Source of the DNA: Roseateles oligotrophus
Lineage (GTDB): Bacteria > Pseudomonadota > Gammaproteobacteria > Burkholderiales > Burkholderiaceae_C
Assembly: GCF_014204525.1 (NCBI RefSeq)
Contig: NZ_JACHLP010000001.1
Coordinates: 558,001 to 622,000, forward strand
DNA: 64,000 nt
Direction of reading: 5' to 3'
Made by a program: the position numbers and the translations under genes. Position 1 is the first letter of the stretch; every line of letters begins with the position of its first letter. This document shows positions 1 to 8,231 of the stretch, piece by piece. The notes under the pieces are model-generated. The model was not told the DNA's origin, ran no database searches, and saw only the letters and a list, made by a program, of their open reading frames with translations.

Positions 1-447
1 GAGCGCAAAGTTGCCGCCAGTGAGACTGAGCTGCTGGGGCTGGTCGTAAAGGATTTCCCAGATCGAGAGCTGGAAGGCCACGCTCTTGACCGTGCTGTCA
101 ATGGCGCCGGCCACGGTGTAGAGCCGGCCCAGCAGATCGGCTTCCTGGCTGCTGAAGCCATGGACCGTGCCATTGGCCACCAAGGTGTAGTCGTAGCCGA
201 CGTTCCAGTAGAAGTTCTGGTAGATGTCGGTGCAAAAAGTGATCAGCGTTTCCTGACCGCGGCCGAAGTCCGCGCGGCCCGTGAATTGGCCCACGCCCAC
301 CCAGCCCGACATGCTGGTGTCCATGGCCTCATAGCCCTGGGTGAAGCCCGTCATCGTGACGGGGCTAGCGAACGCTGTGCCTATGCAGGCCAGCAGGCCG
401 AGGCTGGCGGCGAGGCGCAGGGGGCGGGCGGATGGCTTGGTTTTCAC
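1..447 (-). CDS. Exported PEP-CTERM/thioester-type protein, C-terminus beyond window
   Basis: The first 149 codons of a minus-strand gene run off the left edge. The start is a GTG at 447, chosen because it is followed at once by a signal peptide: a basic KTKPSARPLR stretch, a leucine/alanine-rich core and an AFA-S cleavage-like site near residue 28. The mature part has an FCTDIYQNFYW segment and, near the visible end, AFQLSIWEILYD. In PEP-CTERM proteins a pairing of FC-D with AFQLAIWEI-type motifs is common in a thioester-like domain. The PEP-CTERM anchor itself would lie outside the window, so the family call is inference. The other PEP-CTERM gene in this window, at 57.1-59.9 kb, shows that the host has exported proteins of this kind. 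Confidence 0.6.
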   Translation of the reverse strand, partial: MKTKPSARPLRLAASLGLLACIGTAFASPVTMTGFTQGYEAMDTSMSGWVGVGQFTGRADFGRGQETLITFCTDIYQNFYWNVGYDYTLVANGTVHGFSSQEADLLGRLYTVAGAIDSTVKSVAFQLSIWEILYDQPQQLSLTGGNFAL

Positions 448-581
448 GTTGCGGCTCCGAAGCTTGTCTAGCGGGTAGCCGCAGTGTGCGCAGATGCGGG
501 CCGGCCGTCTGTCCCTTGCGCAGGGACTGCGGGGCAGGAATACGGGCTTGGCGTGATATCTGCACGCCGGTCACCCGGATT

Positions 582-617
582 GCGCCCACGCCCTGGACGT
601 CGCGCTTGGCCATCAGC
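582..617 (-). repeat. 36-bp relic matching the DUF502 gene
   Basis: This 36-bp stretch matches 2075-2110, inside the DUF502 gene, at 34 of 36 positions and in the same orientation. Read on the minus strand both encode LMAKRD-x-QGVGA. No other part of the DUF502 protein can be traced here, and the reading frame around it is not gene-like. The gap from 448 to 630 holds nothing else recognisable. It is best read as a remnant of a duplicated or recombined DUF502 gene. Confidence 0.5.
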
Positions 618-630
618 GCCCCACCCAAAC

Positions 631-1179
631 TCAGTCCGCCGCCTGCGGCGCACTCAAGCTCTTGCTGTAAAAACCTGAGGCATCAAAACAGCAGACCCGC
701 TTCTTGCCGGCAGAGAGCATGTCGAGCGCGCCCGCCACCCGGCTGCTTCGGGTCTTGGCTTGCTTGGCGGACTCGAGCCAATGTATCCAGTCAAGGCGCG
801 CGAGCGTCGTCGTGCCCTCCCAGGCCGCCTGGGCCGCCGGGCATGCGGCAAGTGCCTCGCGCAGGTCGGCGGGCAGCTGCGGCTCCGGCTCTGGATCGGC
901 CGGAGCAATTTGAACGGTGACCACCGCCCCAGGCTCCACCTGGGCAAGCTCGCGCAGTGCCTGGCTCACCTTGAGCCAGTGGCTCAGCTGGCCATCCGGT
1001 TCAAGCGTGGCTTGAAAAGAGTGGCCGTTGAGGCGGCCATCGACCGAGGTCCTGCCACGCCTCGGCAAGATGTCGCTCGCGGCTTTGGGCAGCACAAGAA
1101 AAGCCCAGGACTCGTCCTTGCCCGGCTGCGCCGGACGGCATAGCCGGGCCTGGAATGTGAACGGGGCTGTTTTGCTCAT
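631..1179 (-). CDS. YdeI/OmdA-family protein with DUF1905 domain
   Basis: This 182-residue protein has a DUF1905-like beta domain (about residues 7-90, with a WAFLVLPKAAS segment and a DGRLNGHSF turn). After a proline/glutamate-rich linker comes the YdeI/OmdA helical segment (about 120-175, containing WIHWLESAKQAKTR and SAGKKRVCCF). Members of this family are loosely called bacteriocin-protection proteins, but their biochemical role is not established. The ATG at 1179 has an AAGGTG ribosome site a few bases upstream. It is monocistronic on the minus strand. Confidence 0.75.
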   Translation of the reverse strand: MSKTAPFTFQARLCRPAQPGKDESWAFLVLPKAASDILPRRGRTSVDGRLNGHSFQATLEPDGQLSHWLKVSQALRELAQVEPGAVVTVQIAPADPEPEPQLPADLREALAACPAAQAAWEGTTTLARLDWIHWLESAKQAKTRSSRVAGALDMLSAGKKRVCCFDASGFYSKSLSAPQAAD

Positions 1180-1244
1180 TTCAAGTCACCTTGCAGATCT
1201 TGCTTGTGCTACCGGGAAGCGCCGACTCCTAGGGCCTGTTAGCG

Positions 1245-1694
1245 CTAGGGCTGGACCGATCTGTACACATTAGGGCAATGCCGCTCCATGAAGCGAGCCG
1301 GGCTGGCCAGCTCGGTGAACCCGAACTGCTTGTACAAGCCATGCGCGTCCCGGGTGGCCAGCATGAAGCGCCGGAGTCCTTGCAGGTCCGGATGGGCGAA
1401 GACAAAGGCCATCAGCCGTTTGGACAGGCCCTGGCCTCGATGCGCTTCGAGGATGAACACATCCGCGAGATAGGCAAAGCTGGCCTTGTCGGTGACCACC
1501 CTGGCAAAACCCACTTGCTGGCCCCGATGAAAGACGGCAAAGCACAAGGAACCCTCGATGGCACGCTCCACCAACGCCCGCGGGATGCCCGGCGACCAGT
1601 AGCTCTGCGTCAGATAGGCGTGGATGGCGGCCACATCGAGGCGCTGCTTGTCCGCGCTGAGTTCATAGCCCTCATCGGTCGTGTTGGCTAGCAT
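1245..1694 (-). CDS. GNAT-family N-acetyltransferase
   Basis: This 149-residue single-domain acetyltransferase shows the GNAT core: a beta-strand ending in LADVFILEAHRGQGLSKRLM, where HRGQGL (about residues 85-90) is the acetyl-CoA pyrophosphate loop. It is followed by helix 3 and a C-terminal HGLYKQFGFTEL motif typical of the family. The substrate cannot be told from sequence. Length and architecture match small stand-alone GNAT enzymes of the YjdJ/ElaA-like group. No operon partner is evident. Confidence 0.85.
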   Translation of the reverse strand: MLANTTDEGYELSADKQRLDVAAIHAYLTQSYWSPGIPRALVERAIEGSLCFAVFHRGQQVGFARVVTDKASFAYLADVFILEAHRGQGLSKRLMAFVFAHPDLQGLRRFMLATRDAHGLYKQFGFTELASPARFMERHCPNVYRSVQP

Positions 1695-1764
1695 TTGGCG
1701 TGCTCAAGGTTTCTTGCGGTGAAGCCTGCCTCCGCAGGCCGGGGCTGACATCAACTCAGTTTAA

Positions 1765-2472
1765 TCATGCAGGCGGATGGGCCTGCGGCACCGTAGCCGC
1801 TTTCTTCCCCAGCACCTCGGCACTGGTTACCCCCAGCGAGAGGTAGAGGCTGCTCAAACCATCCACTCCCACATCGGCCGGCGTCACCCAGCGCTGCGGC
1901 AGATAGAGCAGGCCGCCGCCCACCGGCACCGGCGCGGTGGGTAGGATAACGGCCAGATAGGGCTGACCCTCCAGCAGCACCGGCTCGGGCGTGGACAGCA
2001 GGCCCAGCACCCGCGCGCCGCCCTCGCTGCCGGCCGGCTTGGGACCGCCGAAATGACACCACACCGGCGTCATCGCGCCCACGCCCTGGGCATCGCGCTT
2101 GGCCATCAGCTCCACCATGCGGCTCAGCAAGTCATAGACCGTGCTGATGACGGGAATACGGTTGATCAAACCCTCCAGCGCCTGCTTGACGCGGCGCTGC
2201 AGCTGCGTCTCCACCACCAGGCCCAGCAGATAGATCAGCAGCAGGGCCAGGCCCAGGCCCAGGGCATAGGCCAGGCCCTCGGATTCGGTGACCCGCAGAC
2301 CCAGGCTGCCCAGCACCGCGCCCACCGCACTGCCCGGTCCCAGAAAACGCGCCAGCAGCGAGATCACCCAGCCCACCAGCATCAGCGTGGCAAGCAGGGG
2401 CAGCACGGCCAGGGCACCGGTCAGCAGCGTGCGCAGCAAATGGGCTTGGGTGGACTTCACAAAAGGTTTCAT
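1765..2472 (-). CDS. DUF502 inner-membrane protein
   Basis: This 235-residue membrane protein has a first hydrophobic segment at about residues 15-42 and a second at about 68-90, followed by a soluble domain with the family signature IPVISTVYDLLSRMVELM and, later, a GGLLYLPQRWVTPADVG segment. This is the DUF502 layout, a family of unknown function common in Proteobacteria. The C-terminus (from about residue 205) is low in recognisable motifs. A 36-bp piece of this gene recurs at 582-617. The following gap, 2473-2671, contains no convincing gene. Confidence 0.85.
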   Translation of the reverse strand: MKPFVKSTQAHLLRTLLTGALAVLPLLATLMLVGWVISLLARFLGPGSAVGAVLGSLGLRVTESEGLAYALGLGLALLLIYLLGLVVETQLQRRVKQALEGLINRIPVISTVYDLLSRMVELMAKRDAQGVGAMTPVWCHFGGPKPAGSEGGARVLGLLSTPEPVLLEGQPYLAVILPTAPVPVGGGLLYLPQRWVTPADVGVDGLSSLYLSLGVTSAEVLGKKAATVPQAHPPA

Positions 2473-2671
2473 GGGCAGAGAATGCCGGACAAACCGGCGA
2501 TGCTAAGCGCTGGACTGCTCGCCTGTACCGAAGATCAATCTTGGAGGCGGCCAATGGCTAGCCCTGGTGCTTGAATGCTTGGGAGGGAAAATGGAAGACC
2601 CAGAACTTGCGGATGGGTTCAAGCAATCCAACGCCTGCCCCAAGGCCGCCGCAGCCATTCCCAGGCCCCGA

Positions 2672-2968
2672 TCACGCCCCCAGGACGGCACAGCGCTGAA
2701 CCGAGATCTGGGTGATGAAGGGCCCGGCCTGCTGCTTGAACAAGGCCAGGCTGGCGCCCTCATCGTGGGCCTTCAGCGCCTCTGCGCTTTCGTACAGCTC
2801 ATACAAGACCAGTGAACTCAGGGAGTCGCCGGGACTCAAGACCTCGAACTGCAGCGTGCCTGCTTCGTTGGCCAGGCTGCGCTGCCTGTGCTCGAGCAAG
2901 GCCTGCAAAAATGGCGTCTTGGACGCGGGTTCAAATTCAAGGCTGACGACGAGTGCAATTTTTTCCAT
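2672..2968 (-). CDS. Antibiotic-biosynthesis-monooxygenase-like protein
   Basis: This 98-residue protein begins at ATG 2968 (MEKIALVVSLEFEP). It has the ferredoxin-like alpha+beta pattern of the ABM superfamily of putative quinol monooxygenases: an N-terminal strand, a helix with FLQALLEHRQRSLANEAG, then FEVLSP and LVLYELYESAEALKAHDE. The DEG/LFKQQAGPFI C-terminal helix also fits. Such proteins act as dimers without cofactors on quinones or related compounds, but the substrate here is unknown. An in-frame start 15 codons upstream is possible but adds a basic stretch not seen in the family. Confidence 0.75.
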   Translation of the reverse strand: MEKIALVVSLEFEPASKTPFLQALLEHRQRSLANEAGTLQFEVLSPGDSLSSLVLYELYESAEALKAHDEGASLALFKQQAGPFITQISVQRCAVLGA

Positions 2969-3061
2969 ACGGCTTTTTAGCACGGTCTCGGCCGCCCCAC
3001 GGGCAGCGCCCAAGCGCCGCTCCGGCGCGGAGTCGCGTCCAGCCGCTGGGCAGCCAGGCGC

Positions 3062-3523
3062 TCATTTCTCCGGCGTCAAGGCCTGCGTGATCCTGGGCAT
3101 GTCCACATAGCGCTCAAAGGCAACAAGATTGCCCGCGACCTCGCGGTTGCTCATCAGCTCCTGCATGGCCAGTTGGCCCAGGAACTCGAAGGCTTTTTTC
3201 ATGGCGCCCGTGCCCTCGGCCTTGACCAGGGCACGCAGCTCGGTCGCGCAATTTTCGGCCAGCAGACGGCTGAACAGGGCTGCGGCGGTTTTGGAGGCCT
3301 GGTCGGCCGCCTCGGGCGTGGCGGCGGAGAGGTTCTTGATCTCGGGATGCGTGGCCATGGCCAGAAAGATCCAGCGGGCCAGATCCTTGCGATCCTTGCC
3401 ATTGGTGCTGTCGGCCAGGCAGGTGCTGGCCTGCTCCGTCAACGTGGCGGCCGAGGCCGGCACGCTGAACAAGGTGAGGGAGAGAACGGTGGCCAGGGCC
3501 AGGGGCTTGAGAATGAAATTCAT
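3062..3523 (-). CDS. Secreted protein of unknown function
   Basis: This 153-residue protein starts at ATG 3523 with a clear Sec signal peptide (MNFILKPLALATVLSLTLFS, cleavage near VPASA-A). The mature region is helical, with two cysteines (STCLADSTNG and AENCATEL) that could form a disulfide in the periplasm. A KAFEFLGQLAMQELMSN segment lies near the end. I do not recognise the family. A longer version from a TTG six codons upstream would spoil the signal peptide, so ATG is preferred. Upstream is a CT-rich run rather than a good ribosome site. Confidence 0.65.
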   Translation of the reverse strand: MNFILKPLALATVLSLTLFSVPASAATLTEQASTCLADSTNGKDRKDLARWIFLAMATHPEIKNLSAATPEAADQASKTAAALFSRLLAENCATELRALVKAEGTGAMKKAFEFLGQLAMQELMSNREVAGNLVAFERYVDMPRITQALTPEK

Positions 3524-3663
3524 AGAGAGAGAGGGGGGCAAAAACGTCTGGGCTTCAGAATAGCGGCAAATCCCAGAGCTGCCGGGCCCCGGCCTTGGCG
3601 ATGAATGCGCCCATCGCCCAGTTTCGCCAGCCCTTCTCCATCAACACATAACTCGATCCCCAC

Positions 3664-4233
3664 ATGCCATCCTGCATCGCCCTGCTCCGTGGCATCAATG
3701 TCGGCAAAGCCAAGCGCATCGCCATGGCCGATCTGCGCGGCCTGCTGGAGGGTCTGGGCCACGGCCAGGTCAAGACCTTGCTGAACAGCGGCAATGTCGT
3801 CTTCGAGGCTAACTTCAAAAAAGGCCGGAGCGAGGCCCAGGAGCTGAGCCGCATCGCCTCCGAAATCTGCGCCGCCGTGCAAGCCCATGCCGGCTTCCAT
3901 GCCGAAGTCATCGTCATCAGCGGCCAGACCTTGCGCGAGGCCATGCAGGCCAACCCTTTTCCGGCCGCTGTGGCGCAGGCCTCGCAGTTCCTGCTGGCCT
4001 TCGCGCCTGACACGGACGGCCTCGCGGCCCTGGCCCCGCTGCAGGCCCAGGACTGGTCGCCCGACCAATTCGCACTGGGCCAGCAGGCGGCCTATCTCTG
4101 GTGCAGCGGCGGGATTCTGGAGAGCCGCCTGGCCAAGGAGCTCTTGCGTCAAGGCCTTTGCACCAGCCGCAATTGGGCCACGCTGGGCAAGCTGCTGGAG
4201 CTGCTCAATCCAGCAAAGGCAGCACCAGGCTGA
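3664..4233 (+). CDS. DUF1697 family protein
   Basis: This 189-residue protein shows the DUF1697 signature near the N-terminus: ALLRGINVGKAKRIAMADLR, then a LLNSGNVVFEA strand, and near the C-terminus TSRNWATLGKLLEL. The molecular role of the family is unknown. It is transcribed away from the secreted protein at 3062-3523. Its last 29 bases overlap, tail to tail, the end of the histidine kinase gene on the other strand. Confidence 0.85.
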   Translation: MPSCIALLRGINVGKAKRIAMADLRGLLEGLGHGQVKTLLNSGNVVFEANFKKGRSEAQELSRIASEICAAVQAHAGFHAEVIVISGQTLREAMQANPFPAAVAQASQFLLAFAPDTDGLAALAPLQAQDWSPDQFALGQQAAYLWCSGGILESRLAKELLRQGLCTSRNWATLGKLLELLNPAKAAPG

Positions 4234-5626
4234 CCTGCAGGCCACCGCCCTCACGCCTGGCCAGGGCGATGCGCCCGCCGTGCGCCTCGACGATCTCGCG
4301 GGCCAGGGCCAGGCCCAGGCCGGTGCCGCCGCCGCTGCGCTTGGTGGAATAAAAAGGCAGCAAGGCCTGGGCCAGCACGGCCTCGCTCATGCCGGGGCCG
4401 CGGTCCGACACGATCAGGCGCAGCTGCTGCGAATGCTGACGGCTGGGGCATTCCACCCGCAGGCTCACGACGTCCGCCGGCCCTCCTGCTTCATGGGCGT
4501 TCTTGATCAGATTGATCAAGGCCTGCTCGATCTGGCCCGCGTCAAAGCAGGCGCTGCGGCTGGGCAGCTCGCCCTCCAGCACATAACTCTGGTGCGCCGC
4601 CAGGCCGTCCAGAAATGCCGGCCAGTCCACCGGCGCCAGCAGGGGCTGGGGCAGCTTGGCGAACTGGGCATAGGCCGACAGGAACTGGTGCAGATGGGCG
4701 GCCCGGCTGCCAATGCTCTGCAAGACCTGGGGCAGCCGCTCCGGCTGGCCGCGCCGCAGCAGCTCGCTGCCGCTGTGCGCCATCGAGGAGATCGGCGCCA
4801 GCGAGTTGTTCAGCTCGTGGCTGATGACGCGTATCACCCGCTTCCAGCTGGCCACCTCCTGGCGCGACAGCTCGTGCGTCATGCGGCGCAGCAGCAGCAG
4901 GCGGTGCGGCCGACCCTGCAGGATGATGGCGCGCTGCGACAGGTGGTAGCGCTCCTCCATGCCGCCCTCTTCCACCGAAAAGAGCTGGTCCTGCCGGCCG
5001 ACCAGGGCGCTGCGCATGGCCTCGGGCGCGTCGACCAGCAGCTCCTGCAGAGAGCCGCCGCCCAGGCTGCGGCCGCCGGCCAGCAGGGCGCGGGCGGCGA
5101 TATTGGCATAGGCGATGCGGCCCTGCTCGTCGCAGAGCAGCAGGGCCAGGGGCGTGTTCTGCACCACCGTGTCCAGCAGCAATTCGCGCTGGGCCAGTTG
5201 CTGGCGTTGCTCGCGCAAGGCCAGGCCTAACTCATTATGCAAACGCAGCAGCGTGCCCAGCTCGCCGCGCGCCTCGGGGCCGCTGGTGGCCAGCGAGAGG
5301 CTGAAGTCGCCATCCCGGTAGCTCAGCACCGCGCCCTCCAGCGCGCGCAAGAGCCGCAACAACGGCGCCATCACCCGCAAGGCCAGCGCCAGCAACAGGG
5401 GCAGGACCAGGGCCAGGCTCAGGGCCAGGGAGGCCAGGCTCCAGGGCGCGGGCGGGCCCCAGGTCCAGCCCCAGTGCCGCTGCAGCCAGGCCAGCACCGG
5501 CGGCAGCGGCCACACGACGATGGCGGCATGCGCGGCCAGGGCCAGCACGGCCGTCAACATCAGCAGCAGGAACAGACGCTGGCGCAGGCTGAGGCTGAAC
5601 AGATCAGGCAGCTGGGTCCAGGCCAT
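4205..5626 (-). CDS. NtrY-like sensor histidine kinase of the efflux operon
   Basis: This 473-residue membrane histidine kinase has two transmembrane segments (about 17-40 and 63-88), a HAMP-like linker, a PAS-like domain (about 145-235), a phosphoacceptor helix VISHELNNSLAPIS (His270) and a catalytic domain with NLIKNAHEAGG (N box), DRGPGMS (G1), FYSTKRSGG and GTGLGLAL (G2). The HELNNSLAPI form is typical of NtrY/NtrB kinases that partner sigma-54 regulators, which matches the upstream gene. Its start overlaps the response regulator stop by 23 bases, implying coupled translation. The short periplasmic loop (about residues 40-62) leaves little room for a large sensor domain, so the signal may be sensed in or near the membrane. 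Confidence 0.9.
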   Translation of the reverse strand: MAWTQLPDLFSLSLRQRLFLLLMLTAVLALAAHAAIVVWPLPPVLAWLQRHWGWTWGPPAPWSLASLALSLALVLPLLLALALRVMAPLLRLLRALEGAVLSYRDGDFSLSLATSGPEARGELGTLLRLHNELGLALREQRQQLAQRELLLDTVVQNTPLALLLCDEQGRIAYANIAARALLAGGRSLGGGSLQELLVDAPEAMRSALVGRQDQLFSVEEGGMEERYHLSQRAIILQGRPHRLLLLRRMTHELSRQEVASWKRVIRVISHELNNSLAPISSMAHSGSELLRRGQPERLPQVLQSIGSRAAHLHQFLSAYAQFAKLPQPLLAPVDWPAFLDGLAAHQSYVLEGELPSRSACFDAGQIEQALINLIKNAHEAGGPADVVSLRVECPSRQHSQQLRLIVSDRGPGMSEAVLAQALLPFYSTKRSGGGTGLGLALAREIVEAHGGRIALARREGGGLQVSLVLPLLD

Positions 5627-6965
5627 CGCTCAATCCATAACGCTCCATCCGCCGGTACAAAGCCTGGCGCGACAGGCCCAGCTGCTGGGCCGCGCGGCTG
5701 ACCACCCCGCCCTGCTGGCTCAGCGCCGCCAGCACGGCCGCGCGGCTGGGCTCGTCCAGATTGCGCGTTATCGACGCAGCCGCCGGCACCTCAAGGCCCA
5801 GGTGCTGAGGCGTGATCGCCAAGCCCTCGCCCGCCAGCAGGGCGGCGCGGGCCATCACATTCTTGAGTTCGCGCACATTGCCGGGCCAGGCGTGGGCCTG
5901 CAAGGCCTCGCTGGCGGCGTCGGAGAGTTGCGCGCCCGATCCCGCCAGGAAATGCCGGGCCAGGGCCAGGATGTCCTCGCGCCGCTGGGCCAGGGCCGGC
6001 AGGCGCAGCTCGAAGACATTGAGGCGGTAGTACAGGTCTTCGCGGAACGTGCCCTGGGCCACCATGGCTTTCAGGTCGGCATTGGTGGCGCTGATGATGC
6101 GCAGATTGGACTCGCGCGTGCGGCTAGAGCCCAGGCGCTCGAAGCGCCCCGTCTCCAGCACCCGCAAGAGCTTGACCTGACCGGCCAGAGGCAAGGTGCC
6201 AATTTCGTCCAGGAAGAGCGTGCCGCCATGCGCCGCCTCGAAGCGCCCTTCGCGCGCCTTGTGCGCGCCGGTGAAGGCGCCGCTCTCGGCGCCGAAGAGT
6301 TCGGCCTCGATCAGCTCGGCCGGCAGCGCGCCGCAGTTCAGCGCGACGAAGGGGCCGCCGCGGCGGGCCGAGTTGGCATGCACGATGGCCGCCACCTTTT
6401 CCTTGCCGCTGCCATTGGGGCCGCTGACCAGCACCGGCAGCTCGGTGCGCGCCACCTGGGCCGCCAGCTCCAGCGTGGCCAGCATGGCGTCGGATGCAAA
6501 CACCAGGCCGTGCAGATCGATGCGCTCGGCCAGGGCCGCGCGTCTGGCCTCGCGCTGCTGCCGCTGGTTTTGCAAGTCACGATTGCTCTGCGCCAGCTCC
6601 AGCAGGTTCTCCACCGTGGCCAGCAGCTTGCGGTCGTCCCAGGGCTTGGCCAGATAGTCGGCCGCACCGGCCTTGACCAGGGCCACGGCGCTCTCCAGCC
6701 TGGTCCAGGCGGTGAGCAGAATCACCGGCAGATCGGGGCAGCGCGCGCGCAGGGCGCGGAACAAGGCCACGCCCTCCTCGCCCGAGGTGGTGTCGGCCGT
6801 GAAGTTCATGTCCTGGATCACCAGGTCCACAGGCTCGCGGGCCAGCAAGGCCAGGCCGGCGGCCGGGCTGGCGGCGTAGTGGCTGCTGATGTCCTGCAAG
6901 GACAGCAGCAGGCTCAGGGCCTCGCCCACGCCGGGGTTGTCGTCAATGATCAGAACGCTGCGCAT
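5604..6965 (-). CDS. Sigma-54-dependent response regulator (NtrC family)
   Basis: This 453-residue protein has three parts. The receiver domain (1-120) has acidic pocket D8/D9, likely phospho-acceptor D52 in IQDMNF and K107 in AKPW. The AAA+ domain (about 160-390) has Walker A GPNGSGKE, the sigma-54 contact loop GAFTGA, Walker B LFLDEIG and REDLYYRLNVFELRLP. The C-terminal Fis-type helix-turn-helix contains SRAAQQLGLSRQALYRRMERY. It should activate a sigma-54 promoter when phosphorylated by the kinase encoded next. The obvious target is its own operon: a TGGCAC-N5-TTGCA promoter with upstream GGACAGTG half-sites lies at 12997-13132. Walker A has PN where ES/EP is usual, but the GxxGxGK core is intact. 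Confidence 0.92.
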   Translation of the reverse strand: MRSVLIIDDNPGVGEALSLLLSLQDISSHYAASPAAGLALLAREPVDLVIQDMNFTADTTSGEEGVALFRALRARCPDLPVILLTAWTRLESAVALVKAGAADYLAKPWDDRKLLATVENLLELAQSNRDLQNQRQQREARRAALAERIDLHGLVFASDAMLATLELAAQVARTELPVLVSGPNGSGKEKVAAIVHANSARRGGPFVALNCGALPAELIEAELFGAESGAFTGAHKAREGRFEAAHGGTLFLDEIGTLPLAGQVKLLRVLETGRFERLGSSRTRESNLRIISATNADLKAMVAQGTFREDLYYRLNVFELRLPALAQRREDILALARHFLAGSGAQLSDAASEALQAHAWPGNVRELKNVMARAALLAGEGLAITPQHLGLEVPAAASITRNLDEPSRAAVLAALSQQGGVVSRAAQQLGLSRQALYRRMERYGLSDGLDPAA

Positions 6966-6986
6966 GGGCGAGGAGGATAACGTCGT

Positions 6987-8207
6987 TTACATGCGCAAAG
7001 CGGCCACCGGCGGCAGGGCCGCCGCCCGACGTGCGGGGGCCAGCACGGCCAGCTGGCCCAGCAGGATCAGCAGCGCAGCGCCTATGGGCAGATAGCTCCA
7101 GGGCAGGCGCGGCATCTCATAGCTCTGCATCAGAAGCAGGCTCAGGGCATAGGCCCCCAACATGCCCAGGGCGATGCCCAGCAGGGAGAGCAGCAGATTC
7201 TCGGTCTGGAAGTAGCGCAGGATCTGGCCCCGGGTCGCGCCCAGGGCGCGGCGCGTGCCTATCATGCGGCTGCGCTGCTGCACCCAGAAGCTGGCCAGGC
7301 CGACGATGCCAAAGGCCGTCACCACCAGCAGGGCCACGCAAACCCCCGCCAGCAGGCCCACCATGGCCTTGTCGGGGGCAAAGTAGGCCTCGCGCATCTC
7401 GCTCAGGGTTTGCTTGCGGTTGATGATGCGGCGGCCATCCACCTGCTCTATCGTGCCTACCGCTTGTTTCAGCAGTTCGCTGCGCCGGGCCGGGTCCACC
7501 CGCAGCAGATAGCTGCCGCTGGCAAAGCTGGGCCGCACCGGAATCAGGAAAGCGGCCTGCTCCTTCAGCGCCGTGCCGCTCTTGGGATGGGGCGGCTGCA
7601 AGCGCTCCACCACGCCCACAACGGTCTGCGGCTTGTCGCCAAAGATGTAAATGGCCTTGCCCAGGGCCGACTGGCCGGGGAACAGCTTTTGCGCCAGGGC
7701 CCGGTTGATGATGGCGGCGGGCACGGCCATCTCAGGGTCGTGCTCCACCTTGGACTGCAGCTGGTATTCCTGCGGCAGAAAGTCCCGCCCTTCCAGCAGG
7801 CGCAAGCCCATCACCTCCAGGGCCGTCTCGCCGACGATATAGGTCGCCGCCTCTTCCTTGGCGACGGCCTCGCCGGGCTGGGTGCTGACGCCGCTATAGC
7901 TGCTGTTATTGCCGTAAGGCACCTGATTGACCAGCGCGGCCCCGCGCACGCCGGGCAGGGCCCGCAGGGCTTGCAGATCGCGCACGCTGGTGGCGTCCGC
8001 GTCCTCGCTGCGCGTGATGCCAGCGACATCCAGCGCCAGCAACTCGGCCTCGACCAGGCCGCTTTGCTGCTGGAGAGAATCCATGCGCTGCGAGATCAGG
8101 TGCAAGGCATTGCTGACGATGGCGCAGCTCAGCGCAATCTCCAGCACGATCAGGGCGGCCGCCGTCTTGTGGCGGCGCAGGGTGGAAAGAATAGGCATCA
8201 AGTCCAT
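6987..8207 (-). CDS. MacB-like ABC transporter permease (second)
   Basis: This 406-residue permease has one N-terminal membrane helix (about 18-40), a roughly 230-residue periplasmic domain of the MacB_PCD type and a C-terminal FtsX-like block of three helices (about 283-400) containing SRMIGTRRALGATRGQI, the cytoplasmic coupling motif. This four-helix layout is that of type VII ABC exporters, which act as mechanotransmitters rather than classical pumps. The ATPase is a separate gene (10915-11631). With the neighbouring 8232-9551 permease, which is only distantly similar, it probably forms a heterodimer. The gap to the response regulator start is 21 bases. Confidence 0.88.
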   Translation of the reverse strand: MDLMPILSTLRRHKTAAALIVLEIALSCAIVSNALHLISQRMDSLQQQSGLVEAELLALDVAGITRSEDADATSVRDLQALRALPGVRGAALVNQVPYGNNSSYSGVSTQPGEAVAKEEAATYIVGETALEVMGLRLLEGRDFLPQEYQLQSKVEHDPEMAVPAAIINRALAQKLFPGQSALGKAIYIFGDKPQTVVGVVERLQPPHPKSGTALKEQAAFLIPVRPSFASGSYLLRVDPARRSELLKQAVGTIEQVDGRRIINRKQTLSEMREAYFAPDKAMVGLLAGVCVALLVVTAFGIVGLASFWVQQRSRMIGTRRALGATRGQILRYFQTENLLLSLLGIALGMLGAYALSLLLMQSYEMPRLPWSYLPIGAALLILLGQLAVLAPARRAAALPPVAALRM

Positions 8208-8231
8208 GATGGGTCGGTCTCCCTGGGAGTT

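Noticed and set aside
2473-2671. A possible small gene between DUF502 and the monooxygenase-like gene
   Set aside because: Frames in both directions lack a ribosome site and recognisable sequence.
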